From: JACRCT01 sp049841135
GTDB lineage: Bacteria > Myxococcota > Myxococcia > Myxococcales > UBA5297
Length of the DNA stretch: 64,000 nt
Direction: 5' to 3'
Assembly (NCBI GenBank): GCA_049841135.1
Contig: JASGHK010000005.1
Span: forward strand, 248,001-312,000
Below, in pieces: positions 34,655 to 42,958 of this stretch. A program made the position numbers and the translations under genes. The notes below the pieces were generated by a model. The model saw only the letters and a list, made by a program, of their open reading frames with translations, was not told the origin of the DNA and searched no databases. Numbering within the stretch: position 1 is the first letter of the stretch; the number at the start of each line of letters is the position of its first letter.

Positions 34655-35647
34655 ATGAGGCTTCCCGCCCCACTTTCCTTTGCCTGCTGCCTCGTCCTCG
34701 CCGCGTGCGCCTCGACCCCGGTCGCGAACCCCGAGCCTGCGAAGGTCGTGCGCCTGAGCACCGACGAGTGGTCCTCGACGACCCTGTCGGGAGCGCACCG
34801 CCTCGCGGCGCTGTGGCTCGAGCCGGGCGGCGCGAAGCTGTGGGCCGCCGGCCAGGGTGCGGTCGTGTCCTGGGACCGCGACACCCCGCCGGAGATCACC
34901 GAGATCAAGGGCGCCTTCTCCGCGCTGTGGGGCTCGTCTGCCACCGACCTGTGGGCCGTCGGCTCCGACGGCTCGCTCGCGCACTTCGACGGCAAAGCCT
35001 GGAGCGTGCCTCCCGAGAGCGCCAGTGGCGGTGAGACCCCGAGCCCACTCTTCGCGGTCTGGGGCGCGGGCCCCGCCGACGTCTGGGCTGCCGGCGAGAT
35101 CGTGAAGCGCTTCGACGGCAAGACCTGGGCGACGCTCCCCAGCCCCAGCGCGCGGTGGGTCCGCGGCATCTGGGGCAGCGCCGCCAACGACGTCTGGCTG
35201 GTGGCCAGCGCGGCGCCGCTCTCGGAGGCGACCGGCGGCGAGATCCTCCACTGGAATGGCAAGGCGCTCACCTCGGCGCTCCAGACGCCCGAGCCCCTGC
35301 AGGCCGTCTGGGGCAGCTCGGCGAAGGACGTCTGGGTCGTGGGCTCGGCCCAGACCCAGGACGATGCGCCGGCCCGCAGCGTGCTCCGCCACTTCGACGG
35401 ATCCAGCTGGACGGAGGCGGCGAGCCTCGCGGGCGTGGAGCTGCTCACCGTCTGGGGCGCCGGACCGCGGGACGTGTGGAGCGCGGGCCTGGGCGGCCAG
35501 GTGATGCGCTTCGACGGGTCGGCGTGGGCGCCGGTGTCAGCGGAGACGAAGGCGGACCTCGCCGCGGGCGCCCGCAGCCCGACCTCGGCGTACCTGCTCT
35601 CTCCGTCCGGCGAGCTCTTCTCGCGCGACCCGGGCAACCGGCCATAG
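34655..35647 (+). CDS. VWG-repeat beta-propeller lipoprotein
   Basis: 330 residues. The signal has a canonical lipobox ('LVLAAC'), followed by five or six repeats of about 45 residues built on '[VL]WG[SA]...D[VL]W..G....[LV].H[FW][ND]G..W' ('ALWGSSATDLWAVGSDG', 'AVWGAGPADVWAAGE', 'AVWGSSAKDVWVVGS'). This pattern is common in myxobacterial surface proteins and should fold as a beta-propeller. Function unknown; probably an extracellular or periplasmic binding scaffold. It is separated from the ankyrin gene by 157 bases with heptamer repeats, so it is likely its own unit. Confidence 0.88.
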   Translation: MRLPAPLSFACCLVLAACASTPVANPEPAKVVRLSTDEWSSTTLSGAHRLAALWLEPGGAKLWAAGQGAVVSWDRDTPPEITEIKGAFSALWGSSATDLWAVGSDGSLAHFDGKAWSVPPESASGGETPSPLFAVWGAGPADVWAAGEIVKRFDGKTWATLPSPSARWVRGIWGSAANDVWLVASAAPLSEATGGEILHWNGKALTSALQTPEPLQAVWGSSAKDVWVVGSAQTQDDAPARSVLRHFDGSSWTEAASLAGVELLTVWGAGPRDVWSAGLGGQVMRFDGSAWAPVSAETKADLAAGARSPTSAYLLSPSGELFSRDPGNRP

Positions 35648-35951
35648 GTCGGCGGATTCGGATTCGGAACCTGGCCCCGAGTCGGAATCCCAGGCTCCCA
35701 TCCGGGCGAAAGCTGGAACTCCTGGACGCCTGGTCGCCGCCCGCCTGCCGGGTCGGCCCCCAGGCGCATAGCGTGTCGCTCTGGACCGGGCCGGCCGTTA
35801 GACCCACGAGGCGTCGGTCGCTCTTGGAGTCGCAAGCGGCCAGGACGTTGCGCCTGACCCCCAAGGGGGCGCCCCTTAGGCCATCTGTTGGCTCATGAAT
35901 AGTCGTGCTAATCCTTCGCCGTTTCCTGCCCTTGCAAGAAAGGCCGGTTCC
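35648..35951. other. Intergenic region upstream of the multihaem cytochrome gene
   Basis: 304 bases with no gene. There is a near-palindrome around 'AAGGGGGCGCCCCTT' (about 35868-35882) and a weak promoter-like pair (TTGGCT near 35887, TAATCC near 35909, spacing shorter than usual). The ribosome site AAAGG at about 35939 serves the cytochrome gene. Confidence 0.45.
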
Positions 35952-38082
35952 ATGAAGCGCTCGATGCTGCTGTGCGCGTTGGTCCTCGCCTCCCTCGGCG
36001 CCAGCCCGGGCGTCCAGGCGGCCGAGGAAGCCGCGGGCCCGAGCAACGAAGACTGCCTCAACTGCCACGGCGAGAAGGACCTGAAGGGCAAGACCCCGCG
36101 CGGCAAGACGCTCAACCTGTTCGTCGAGCCCGACGCGCTGAAGTTCTCGGTGCACAAGGAGCTCGCCTGCACCGACTGCCACGGCGGCGCCGTGAGCTTC
36201 GACACCGCCCCGCACAACGAGGGCAACCCGCTCACCTTCAAGTGCGGCACCTGCCACGCCGAGCCGGCCAAGCAGTACCGCGAGTCGGTGCACGGCGTGC
36301 GCGCGGCGCAGGGCGATCCGGCGGCGGCCACCTGCGGCAAGTGCCACGGCGGCCACGACATCCTGCCCTCCAGCAACCGGCAGAGCCGCACCAACCACTT
36401 CAACCTCCCGCAGACCTGCGGCAAGTGCCACCAGAACGCCGAGCTGCTCAAGACCCGCGACATCAAGCAGAAGGAGGCGGTCGCGCACTTCACCGACTCC
36501 ATCCACGGCCGGGCGCTGATGGTCTCCGGCCTGGGCGTCGCCCCCAGCTGCAACGACTGCCACGGCGTGCACGACATCCAGCGCGCCGCCGACCCGCGCT
36601 CGCACATCTACAAGGACAACGTCCCCAAGACCTGCGGCAAGTGCCACGTGCTGGTGGAGGAGACGTACTCCAAGTCCATCCACGGCCAGCTGCTCAAGAG
36701 CTTCGACCAGCGCGGCCCCATCTGCACCACCTGCCACACCTCCCACGAGATCGTCGCGCCGGGCACGCCCGCGTTCCGCATGCACGCCGACGAGAAGTGC
36801 GGCCAGTGCCACCAGGACCGGCTGGAGCGCTACCGCGAGACCTTCCACGGCAAGGCCATCGCGCTGGGCCGGCCGGGCGTCGCCACCTGCTACGACTGCC
36901 ACGGCCACCACGACATCCAGAAGCGCAGCGAGCCCACCTCGCACATCAGCGACCAGAACCGGTTGGCGACCTGCAAGAAGTGCCACGCCCAGGCCAACGC
37001 CGAGTTCGCCAACTACATCGTCCACGCCAACCACACCGACCAGAAGGACCACCCGCAGCTGTACTACCTGTACCTGTTCATGACGGTGCTGCTGTTGGGC
37101 ACCTTCGCCTTCTTCGCGCTGCACAGCCTGTTGTGGCTGTTCCGGTCGGCGGCGCTGTTCAGCGGCGACTCCAAGGAGTGGCGCGAGGAGAAGCTCAAGG
37201 CGCGCAGCGACCCCGAGCAGTACGTGCGCTTCAAGCCGGTCGACCGCTTCCTGCACGGCCTGGTGATCTTCAGCTTCCTCTTGCTGGTGCTCACCGGCAT
37301 GCCGCTCAAGTTCTATTACGCCGCCTGGGCCAAGTGGCTCCTGGGGCTGATGGGCGGCCAGGAGGTGGCGGCGCTGCTGCACCGGCTGGGCGCGATGATC
37401 ACCATCTTCTACTTCACGGTGCACATCGCGACGGTGGCGGTGAGCTTCTGGAAGGGGCGGCTTCGCTGGCGCGACCCGGAGACCAAGAAGTTCTCGCTCA
37501 AGCGCCTGTTCGGCGTGGTCTTCGGGCCCGACTCGCCGATGCCCAACCTCAAGGACCTCAAGGACTTCGTCGCCCACCAGAAGTGGTTCTTCGGCAAGGG
37601 CCCCAAGCCGGCGTTCGACCGCTGGACCTACTGGGAGAAGTTCGACTACCTGGCGGTGTTCTGGGGCGTGGCGGTCATCGGCCTGTCGGGCCTGGTGATG
37701 TGGTTCCCGGCCTCGTTCACCAGCTTCCTGCCCGGGTCGATCATCAACGCCGCGCTGATCGTCCACAGCGACGAGGCGCTCTTGGCGGCGGGCTTCATCT
37801 TCACCTTCCACTTCTTCAACGTGCACTTCCGGCCCGAGAAGTTCCCGCTCGACCCGGTGATCTTCAGCGGGCGCATCAGCAAGACCGAGGCTCATGCAGG
37901 AGCGCCGCGGCCTCTACGAGCGGTGGGAGAAGGAGGGCCGCCTGGGCGAGATGAAGGTCAAGGACGAGTGGGAGAGCTGGAAGTGGATCGCTCTGCCCGC
38001 CGGCTTCCTCGCCTTCTGCGTCGGCCTGGCCCTGGTCATCATGATCTACTACGCGATGGTCCAGCGCCTCGGCGGCGGGTAG
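35952..38082 (+). CDS. CbcL-like fusion of an 11-haem cytochrome c and a membrane cytochrome b (frame broken near 37890)
   Basis: Reconstructed length is 709 residues. The signal peptide ends 'PGVQAAEE'. The extracytoplasmic domain (about 30-360) has eleven CXXCH haem motifs (CLNCH, CTDCH, CGTCH, CGKCH three times, CNDCH, CTTCH, CGQCH, CYDCH, CKKCH). The rest is a membrane cytochrome b-like part of about five helices with candidate haem His ('FLHGLVIF', 'LLHRLGAM', 'TVHIATV', 'FHFFNVHF'). This architecture is that of CbcL, a menaquinol oxidoreductase feeding extracellular electron transfer in Geobacter. Deleting one G of GGCT at 37889-37892 adds the true C-terminus ('LMQERRGLYERWEKEGRLG') with a last membrane helix. 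No partner cytochromes are adjacent. Confidence 0.88.
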
Positions 38083-38086
38083 TCCG

Positions 38087-38130
38087 GGCTTCGGCTTCGG
38101 CTCCAGGCTCCAGGCTCCAGGCCCAAAGCC
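38087..38130. repeat. GGGCTTC/GGCTCCA heptamer repeats
   Basis: After the cytochrome stop, 'GGGCTTCGGCTTC' passes into three copies of GGCTCCA and then 'GGCCCAAAGCC'. It belongs to the same low-complexity family as 34499 and 51074. Confidence 0.6.
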
Positions 38131-38151
38131 GGAGAGGCCAGACATTACTCA

Positions 38152-38221
38152 GAGCCACGCGCCGAGTTCCCCCTCTCGCGAAGCCCGAGAAGCTGGAGAG
38201 GGGGTCAGGGGGTGAGGCTCG
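38152..38221. repeat. Dispersed hairpin repeat, copy A
   Basis: This ~70-base block contains complementary runs CCCCCTCTC and GAGAGGGGG around 'GAAGCCCGAGAAGC'. It recurs in inverted orientation at 48985-49043, including the flanks 'GCCACGCG' and 'TCACCCCCTGA'. It lies between the convergent cytochrome and LuxR genes, and could serve both as a transcription end. Confidence 0.75.
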
Positions 38222-39035
38222 TCACGCCAGGCAGCGCTCGGCGATGAGGACGGAGACGGCAGCCTGGCGGCTCGAAGACCCCGAGCTTCGCGAGGATGTT
38301 GGCCACGTGGTACTTCGCGGTGGCCTCGGAGACGCCGAGGATCTTCGCGATCTCCCCGTTGGTCTTGCCCTCCACGAGCCACCCAGCGACCGAGCGCTCG
38401 CGACGGGTGAGCTTCTTCACCAGGTTCGAGAGGTCCATCCGCTTGCGGCAGCGGTTCAGGTGCGAGGCGACGAGCCGGCCCAGCGCCAGGGCGCGCTCGT
38501 CGGGCGGAGTCGCGCGCCGGCTGGCGAAGGAGATGAGGAACACCGCGTCGTGGCGCCAGGAGTCGCAGAAGGCGGAGAACCCGGTCCGCAGGCCATGGTG
38601 GCTGCGGCGAGCGATGATCTCCTCCTCGACGGCGCTGAGCTTGCGGTCGTAGGCATCCCAGCGGAAGGCGCCCAGGGTCTCCTTGCGCGCGAGCCACACC
38701 TCCAGCTCGCGCCGGACCGGGTCGTGCGCGAGGTAGCCCTTGCGGTCGTACTCCTCCATCCACGCGCGCGGATTGGAGAGGTTCTTCAGGCACACGTGGC
38801 CGGCCGTGTCGTAGCTCGTGGCCATGTAGGCGTAGAGCAGGAACTCGTAGCCGACGAGCTGGGCGAAATCGAGCAGCGCGGCGTGCAGATCGTCTTCGCG
38901 CTCGCAGGTCAGGCACGCACTGCAGAAGGCCAGGAGCTTGGCAAGCTCCCGCTTCGTGAGCAACCCGGAGAGCCGCTGCGCCTCCAGGTTCCAGGCCTGA
39001 TCGCCACCACGAAGCCCACCCGCCCTTGGGGTCAC
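38222..39035 (-). CDS. LuxR-type quorum-sensing regulator, no synthase nearby (frame broken near 38270)
   Basis: Reconstructed length is 270 residues. The N-terminal ~190 residues fit the autoinducer-binding domain: 'FAQLVGYEFLLYAYM', 'WMEEYDRKGYLAHDPV', 'FRWDAYDRKLSAVEEEI'. The C-terminus is a LuxR helix-turn-helix ('LTRRERSVAGWLVEGKTNGEIAKILGVSEATAKYHV'-type, about 200-250). As written, the end reads 'FEPPGCRLRPHRRALPG' to 38205; deleting one base near 38269-38276 gives the normal 'RQAAVSVLIAERCLA' ending at 38222. The GTG at 39035 has a ribosome site GGAGG; an ATG at 39092 would put the lux-box-like site inside the gene. No LuxI-type synthase is in the window, so it is a LuxR solo here. 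Confidence 0.85.
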
Positions 39036-39058
39036 GCACCCTCCGCTCGTCGGTACTG

Positions 39059-39078
39059 ACCTAGCCGCCTGGCTAGGT
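39059..39078. promoter_or_regulatory. Lux-box-like 20-bp operator
   Basis: ACCTAGCC and GGCTAGGT, exact reverse complements, flank the spacer GCCT. The 20-bp length and the outer ACCT...AGGT match the lux-box format bound by LuxR-type proteins. It lies 23 bases upstream of the LuxR GTG start and about 140 bases upstream of the divergent beta-helix lipoprotein gene, so it could control both. Confidence 0.7.
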
Positions 39079-39215
39079 TCCCCGCCTCGCACGCGCCGAT
39101 AGCATCCCTCCGTCTTCCACCACCGGCAACGGCCGGCACCGGCTGCGCTCCGTCGTCCCCACTCTCGTTCCGGACCCTCGGCCGGGTCCCGTCTCCGCAG
39201 TCAGCGAGGTCCTCG

Positions 39216-42200
39216 ATGCGCGCCTTCTCCACCTCTCGCGGCCTGCTCGCCTGCGCGCTGGGAACCCTGCTGGCTGCTTGTCCCGACACCCCGCCCGCGC
39301 TGGGCCCCGACGCCGCTCCCACGCTCGACGCCTCCTCTCCCGCCTTGGACGCCGCCCCCGCCGCCGCCGACGCCAGCGTTCAGCCTGGCCCGGACGCGAC
39401 CGCCCCAGCGCCCGACGCTGCCCAGCCACCGCCGGACGCCGCCGCGCCCGGGCTCGACGCGAGCCTGCCCCAACCTCCCGACTCGGGCCCTTCCGGCTGC
39501 GCGGTGGTCGATTGCCCAGCGGACTGCGCCGTCTACGTCGACCTCTCGGTCGCGGCCCCTGGCGACGGCCGGAGCCCGGCGGGCGCGGTGACCTCGGTGC
39601 AGGCGGGCATCGACCTCGCCGCCGCCGCGGCCGGCGAGTGCTGCACCTGCGAGGTGCGCGTCGCCGCCGGCACCTACGGTATCTATCAGCAGAGCCCGGA
39701 CGACACGGTGCAGCTGCGGCCGCGCGTGCAGGTGCTCGGCGGCTTCCCGGCAGGCTTCGGCAGCGATCGCGATCCCGCGGCGAATGTGACGGTCCTCGAC
39801 GGCCGGCAGGCGCCGGCCTCCGATGGCGGCGCTCAGACCCGCGTCTTCCACGTCGTCACCGGTGCCGACCAGGCGCTGCTCGACGGCTTCACGGTCACGG
39901 GCGGTGCCGCGACCGCGGGCAGCAGCCTCTTCGACACCCGCAACTACGGCGGCGCCCTGGTGCTCGTCGGCACCTCGCCCCGCCTCGTCCAGTGCCTCTT
40001 CACGGGCAACAGCGCGCTCTACGGCGGCGCCGTCTACGCCTTCGGCAGCGCGGCGCAGTTCACCGACTGCGTCTTCGAGGCCAACTCCGCGACCGAGGGC
40101 GGCGGGGCCATGGACGTACGCCACAGCAGCCTCGCAGTCATCGGCGGGCGCTTCACCAACAACACCGCGGTCCGCGGCGGCGCCCTGCTCAACGGCGCGA
40201 TGAGCTCCGCCACCTTCACCGAGGTCGCCTTCGAGGACAACTCCGCCACCGACCGCGGCGGCGCCGTCCACAACCAGGGAAAGGCCGCGCCCAAGCTCAC
40301 CCGCTGTGTGCTGACCGGCAACTCCGCGCCCAACGGCGGCGCCGTCGACGACGACGATGCGAGCCTGTCGACCTTCGACTCCTGCACCTTCGACGGCAAC
40401 ACCGCGACGAACGGCGGCGCGGTCTTCGCGACCAACGCCAGCGCACCGACCTACGTCGGTTGCACCTTCACTGCCAACCACGGCAACCAGGGGGCCGCCG
40501 CCATGAGCCAGGCGTCGGCGCCGGTCTTCGACCGCTGCACCTTCACCGACAACGTCTCGAACCAGCACGGTGGCGCGCTCGTCTTCGCGGCCGGCTCGAC
40601 CGCTGTCCTGTCCAACTCGCTCGTGACCCGCAACACCGGCGCCCAGAGCGGCGCGCTCTTCATCGATGCCTCGACCCCGTCGATCGTCGGGTCGACCCTC
40701 TGGGGCAACACCGGGCAGGTGATGCTGTGGATCACCTCGTCGAACCCGGTCATCACCAACTCCATCATCTGGCACGACCTGGACGTCCCCGTCGCCAAGC
40801 CCCGCCTGACGCTGACGGGCGGCAGCAAGCCGGTGATCACGCACAGCGCCGTCCAGGGCGGCTGCACCGTGGCCTCGGGCTGCACGACCGACGAGACCGG
40901 CAACACCGACGTCGACCCGATGCTCATCGACCCCAAGAACCTCGACTTCCGGCTGTTCCAGTTCTCGCCGCTCGTCGACCGCGGCGACGCCTCGGCGCTG
41001 CCGGCGACGGCGCTCTCCGGCGACCTCAGCGGCGCCTCCCGCGTCGTCGACGGCGACCGCGACGGCACCGACACCGTGGACATCGGCGCCTTCGAGGCCC
41101 CCGCCGCGCCGTACCAGGTCCTGTACGTCGACCCGGCGGCGACCGGCACAGCCGACGGCTCGACGTGGGCCGACGCGTTTACGACCCTCAACGCCGCCTT
41201 CGACGCGGCGACGCCCGGCACCCACCTCTACATTGCCAAGGGCACCTACCAGCCGGTGACGGTCAACGACTTCGGCACGGCCGTGACGATCCCCGGTGGC
41301 GTCGCGCTCCTCGGCGGCTTCGACCCGGCTGGCGGCGACACCACTCTGAGCCAGCGTGATCCGGCGAAGAGCCCGGTGGTCCTCTCCGGCGACCTCAACG
41401 GGGATGGCGACTTCTACAAGATGACCGACGTCCTCGACCTGCTGCAGACGACCGCCTTCACACCGCTGCACGTGGACGGCCTGACCTTCACGCTCGTCGC
41501 CAGCAAGGCGCTCATCGGCAACAAGTCTGCGCTGAGCGTCTCGAACTGCCGGTTCGTGAAGCTGTCTGGCGGACTCTACGGCGCCTTCACCAGCGTCCTC
41601 GTGCGCGGCTCGAGCTTCCAGGACTCCACGAACGGCTCGGGCCAGTACGGCGTCTCGGTGTCGGCGACCGTGAGCGCGGACTTCGTCGCAGACTCGTTCA
41701 CCAACAACAAGCTCGGCTTCTCGCCGCTGAACCTCCGGGCTCCGCCCGCTCAGCTCGCGCCTCCACGGATGAAGGTGTCGTCCTGCACCTTCGAGAACAA
41801 CACCTCGTACTCCGAGGGCGGGGCGATCACCGCGTTCTCCGTGCCCTTCGAGGTCGAGGGCTGCGCCTTCCGCTACAACTCCACTGCGCTCCCAGCGGGC
41901 CTCGCCACCCAGGCCCTGGGGGGCGGCGCCATCCGCGCGCTCAACGCGCCAGCCACCATTCGGAACAACGTCTTCGACCACAACACCGCCCGAGCCGAGT
42001 ACACCGAGGCGACCATGCCGTTCTGCACCGACACCTACGAGGGGGTGAAGGCGCGCGGGGTGGGCGGGGCCATCTTCTCCTACGGCGCCGCGCTCGACGT
42101 CTCCGACTGCTCCTTCCTCGACAACGACGCCGTGTACGCGGGCAACGCCCCCTGCGCCGTCAGCGACACCGAGGTCGTCTTCGGCTCGGGCGGCGCCATC

Positions 42201-42941
42201 TTCGCCCAGAACGGCACCGTGAACGTCCAGCGCTCCCTGTTCCAGCGCAACCGGGCGCGGATCACCGGCAGCGGCTCGCTCGCCGGACAGGGCGGCGCCA
42301 TCTACGTCGGCGGGGCCTCGTCGACCAACCTCACTCACCTCTACGTCGACGACAACAGCGCCGACTGCGGCACCTCCATCGGCGCGTTCTCGTGCTCCGG
42401 CGGCGGCCTCTTCCTCGACCGGACCAGCGGCATCGTCGCGAACTCGGTGCTGCGGATGAACACCGCCAAGAACGACGGCGGCGGCCTGCACATCCCCCCC
42501 CGCACCTACGTCTACAACTGCACCATCGTGGCCAACTCGGCCTCCACCGGCGGCGGCGCGAGCGCCTATGGCGGGACCTACGCCAACGGGACCGGCCAGG
42601 ACGCGACGGGCGGCTTCCTCAACTGCATCTTCTGGAACAACGCCGCGAGCACCAATCCTGCCATCCGCGTCGCTTCGGGAAACCAGGGCTTCGTCTGCTT
42701 CAGCAACGTGCAGGGTGGCTGCCCCTCGAACATGTCCTGCTGTTCCGAGAACAAGAGCACCGACCCCTTGTTCGCCAGCGACGGTCTCCACCTCACGGCG
42801 GCGTCTCCCGGCATCGACCTCGGCCGCTGCTACATCTACGACCCGGGTCCCGTCGACCTCGATGGCAACCCGCGCTTCGTCGACGGCAATGGCAACGGCG
42901 TCGCCGACATCGACGCGGGCGCCTACGAGTTCCAGCCGTGA
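39216..42941 (+). CDS. Pmp-like right-handed beta-helix lipoprotein
   Basis: 1241 residues. The signal has a canonical lipobox ('LGTLLAAC'). A ~75-residue Asp/Ala/Pro linker ('PTLDASSPALDAAPAAADAS') leads into a long beta-helix with polymorphic-outer-membrane-protein repeats: many 'GGA' turns each followed by 'F.[GDN]N.A' ('GGAVYAFGSAAQFTDCVFEANSATEGGGA'-type coils) and a second helix domain from about residue 640 starting 'LYVDPAATGTADGSTWADAF'. Such proteins are displayed on the cell surface and may bind polysaccharide or other cells. The ATG at 39216 has the ribosome site GAGGT. The next gene begins 17 bases later, so they probably form an operon, possibly under LuxR control. Confidence 0.88.
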   Translation: MRAFSTSRGLLACALGTLLAACPDTPPALGPDAAPTLDASSPALDAAPAAADASVQPGPDATAPAPDAAQPPPDAAAPGLDASLPQPPDSGPSGCAVVDCPADCAVYVDLSVAAPGDGRSPAGAVTSVQAGIDLAAAAAGECCTCEVRVAAGTYGIYQQSPDDTVQLRPRVQVLGGFPAGFGSDRDPAANVTVLDGRQAPASDGGAQTRVFHVVTGADQALLDGFTVTGGAATAGSSLFDTRNYGGALVLVGTSPRLVQCLFTGNSALYGGAVYAFGSAAQFTDCVFEANSATEGGGAMDVRHSSLAVIGGRFTNNTAVRGGALLNGAMSSATFTEVAFEDNSATDRGGAVHNQGKAAPKLTRCVLTGNSAPNGGAVDDDDASLSTFDSCTFDGNTATNGGAVFATNASAPTYVGCTFTANHGNQGAAAMSQASAPVFDRCTFTDNVSNQHGGALVFAAGSTAVLSNSLVTRNTGAQSGALFIDASTPSIVGSTLWGNTGQVMLWITSSNPVITNSIIWHDLDVPVAKPRLTLTGGSKPVITHSAVQGGCTVASGCTTDETGNTDVDPMLIDPKNLDFRLFQFSPLVDRGDASALPATALSGDLSGASRVVDGDRDGTDTVDIGAFEAPAAPYQVLYVDPAATGTADGSTWADAFTTLNAAFDAATPGTHLYIAKGTYQPVTVNDFGTAVTIPGGVALLGGFDPAGGDTTLSQRDPAKSPVVLSGDLNGDGDFYKMTDVLDLLQTTAFTPLHVDGLTFTLVASKALIGNKSALSVSNCRFVKLSGGLYGAFTSVLVRGSSFQDSTNGSGQYGVSVSATVSADFVADSFTNNKLGFSPLNLRAPPAQLAPPRMKVSSCTFENNTSYSEGGAITAFSVPFEVEGCAFRYNSTALPAGLATQALGGGAIRALNAPATIRNNVFDHNTARAEYTEATMPFCTDTYEGVKARGVGGAIFSYGAALDVSDCSFLDNDAVYAGNAPCAVSDTEVVFGSGGAIFAQNGTVNVQRSLFQRNRARITGSGSLAGQGGAIYVGGASSTNLTHLYVDDNSADCGTSIGAFSCSGGGLFLDRTSGIVANSVLRMNTAKNDGGGLHIPPRTYVYNCTIVANSASTGGGASAYGGTYANGTGQDATGGFLNCIFWNNAASTNPAIRVASGNQGFVCFSNVQGGCPSNMSCCSENKSTDPLFASDGLHLTAASPGIDLGRCYIYDPGPVDLDGNPRFVDGNGNGVADIDAGAYEFQP

Positions 42942-42958
42942 TCCCCGAGGAGCCCTTC

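Noticed and set aside
37894..38082. Separate 62-residue membrane protein after the cytochrome
   Set aside because: It is the natural C-terminus of the cytochrome b domain once a single extra G is removed at 37889-37892.
39201..42791. Long open frame on the minus strand opposite the beta-helix lipoprotein
   Set aside because: Its sequence mirrors the GG-rich repeats of the real gene (Val/Gly/Ala/Arg runs), with no signal or domain.
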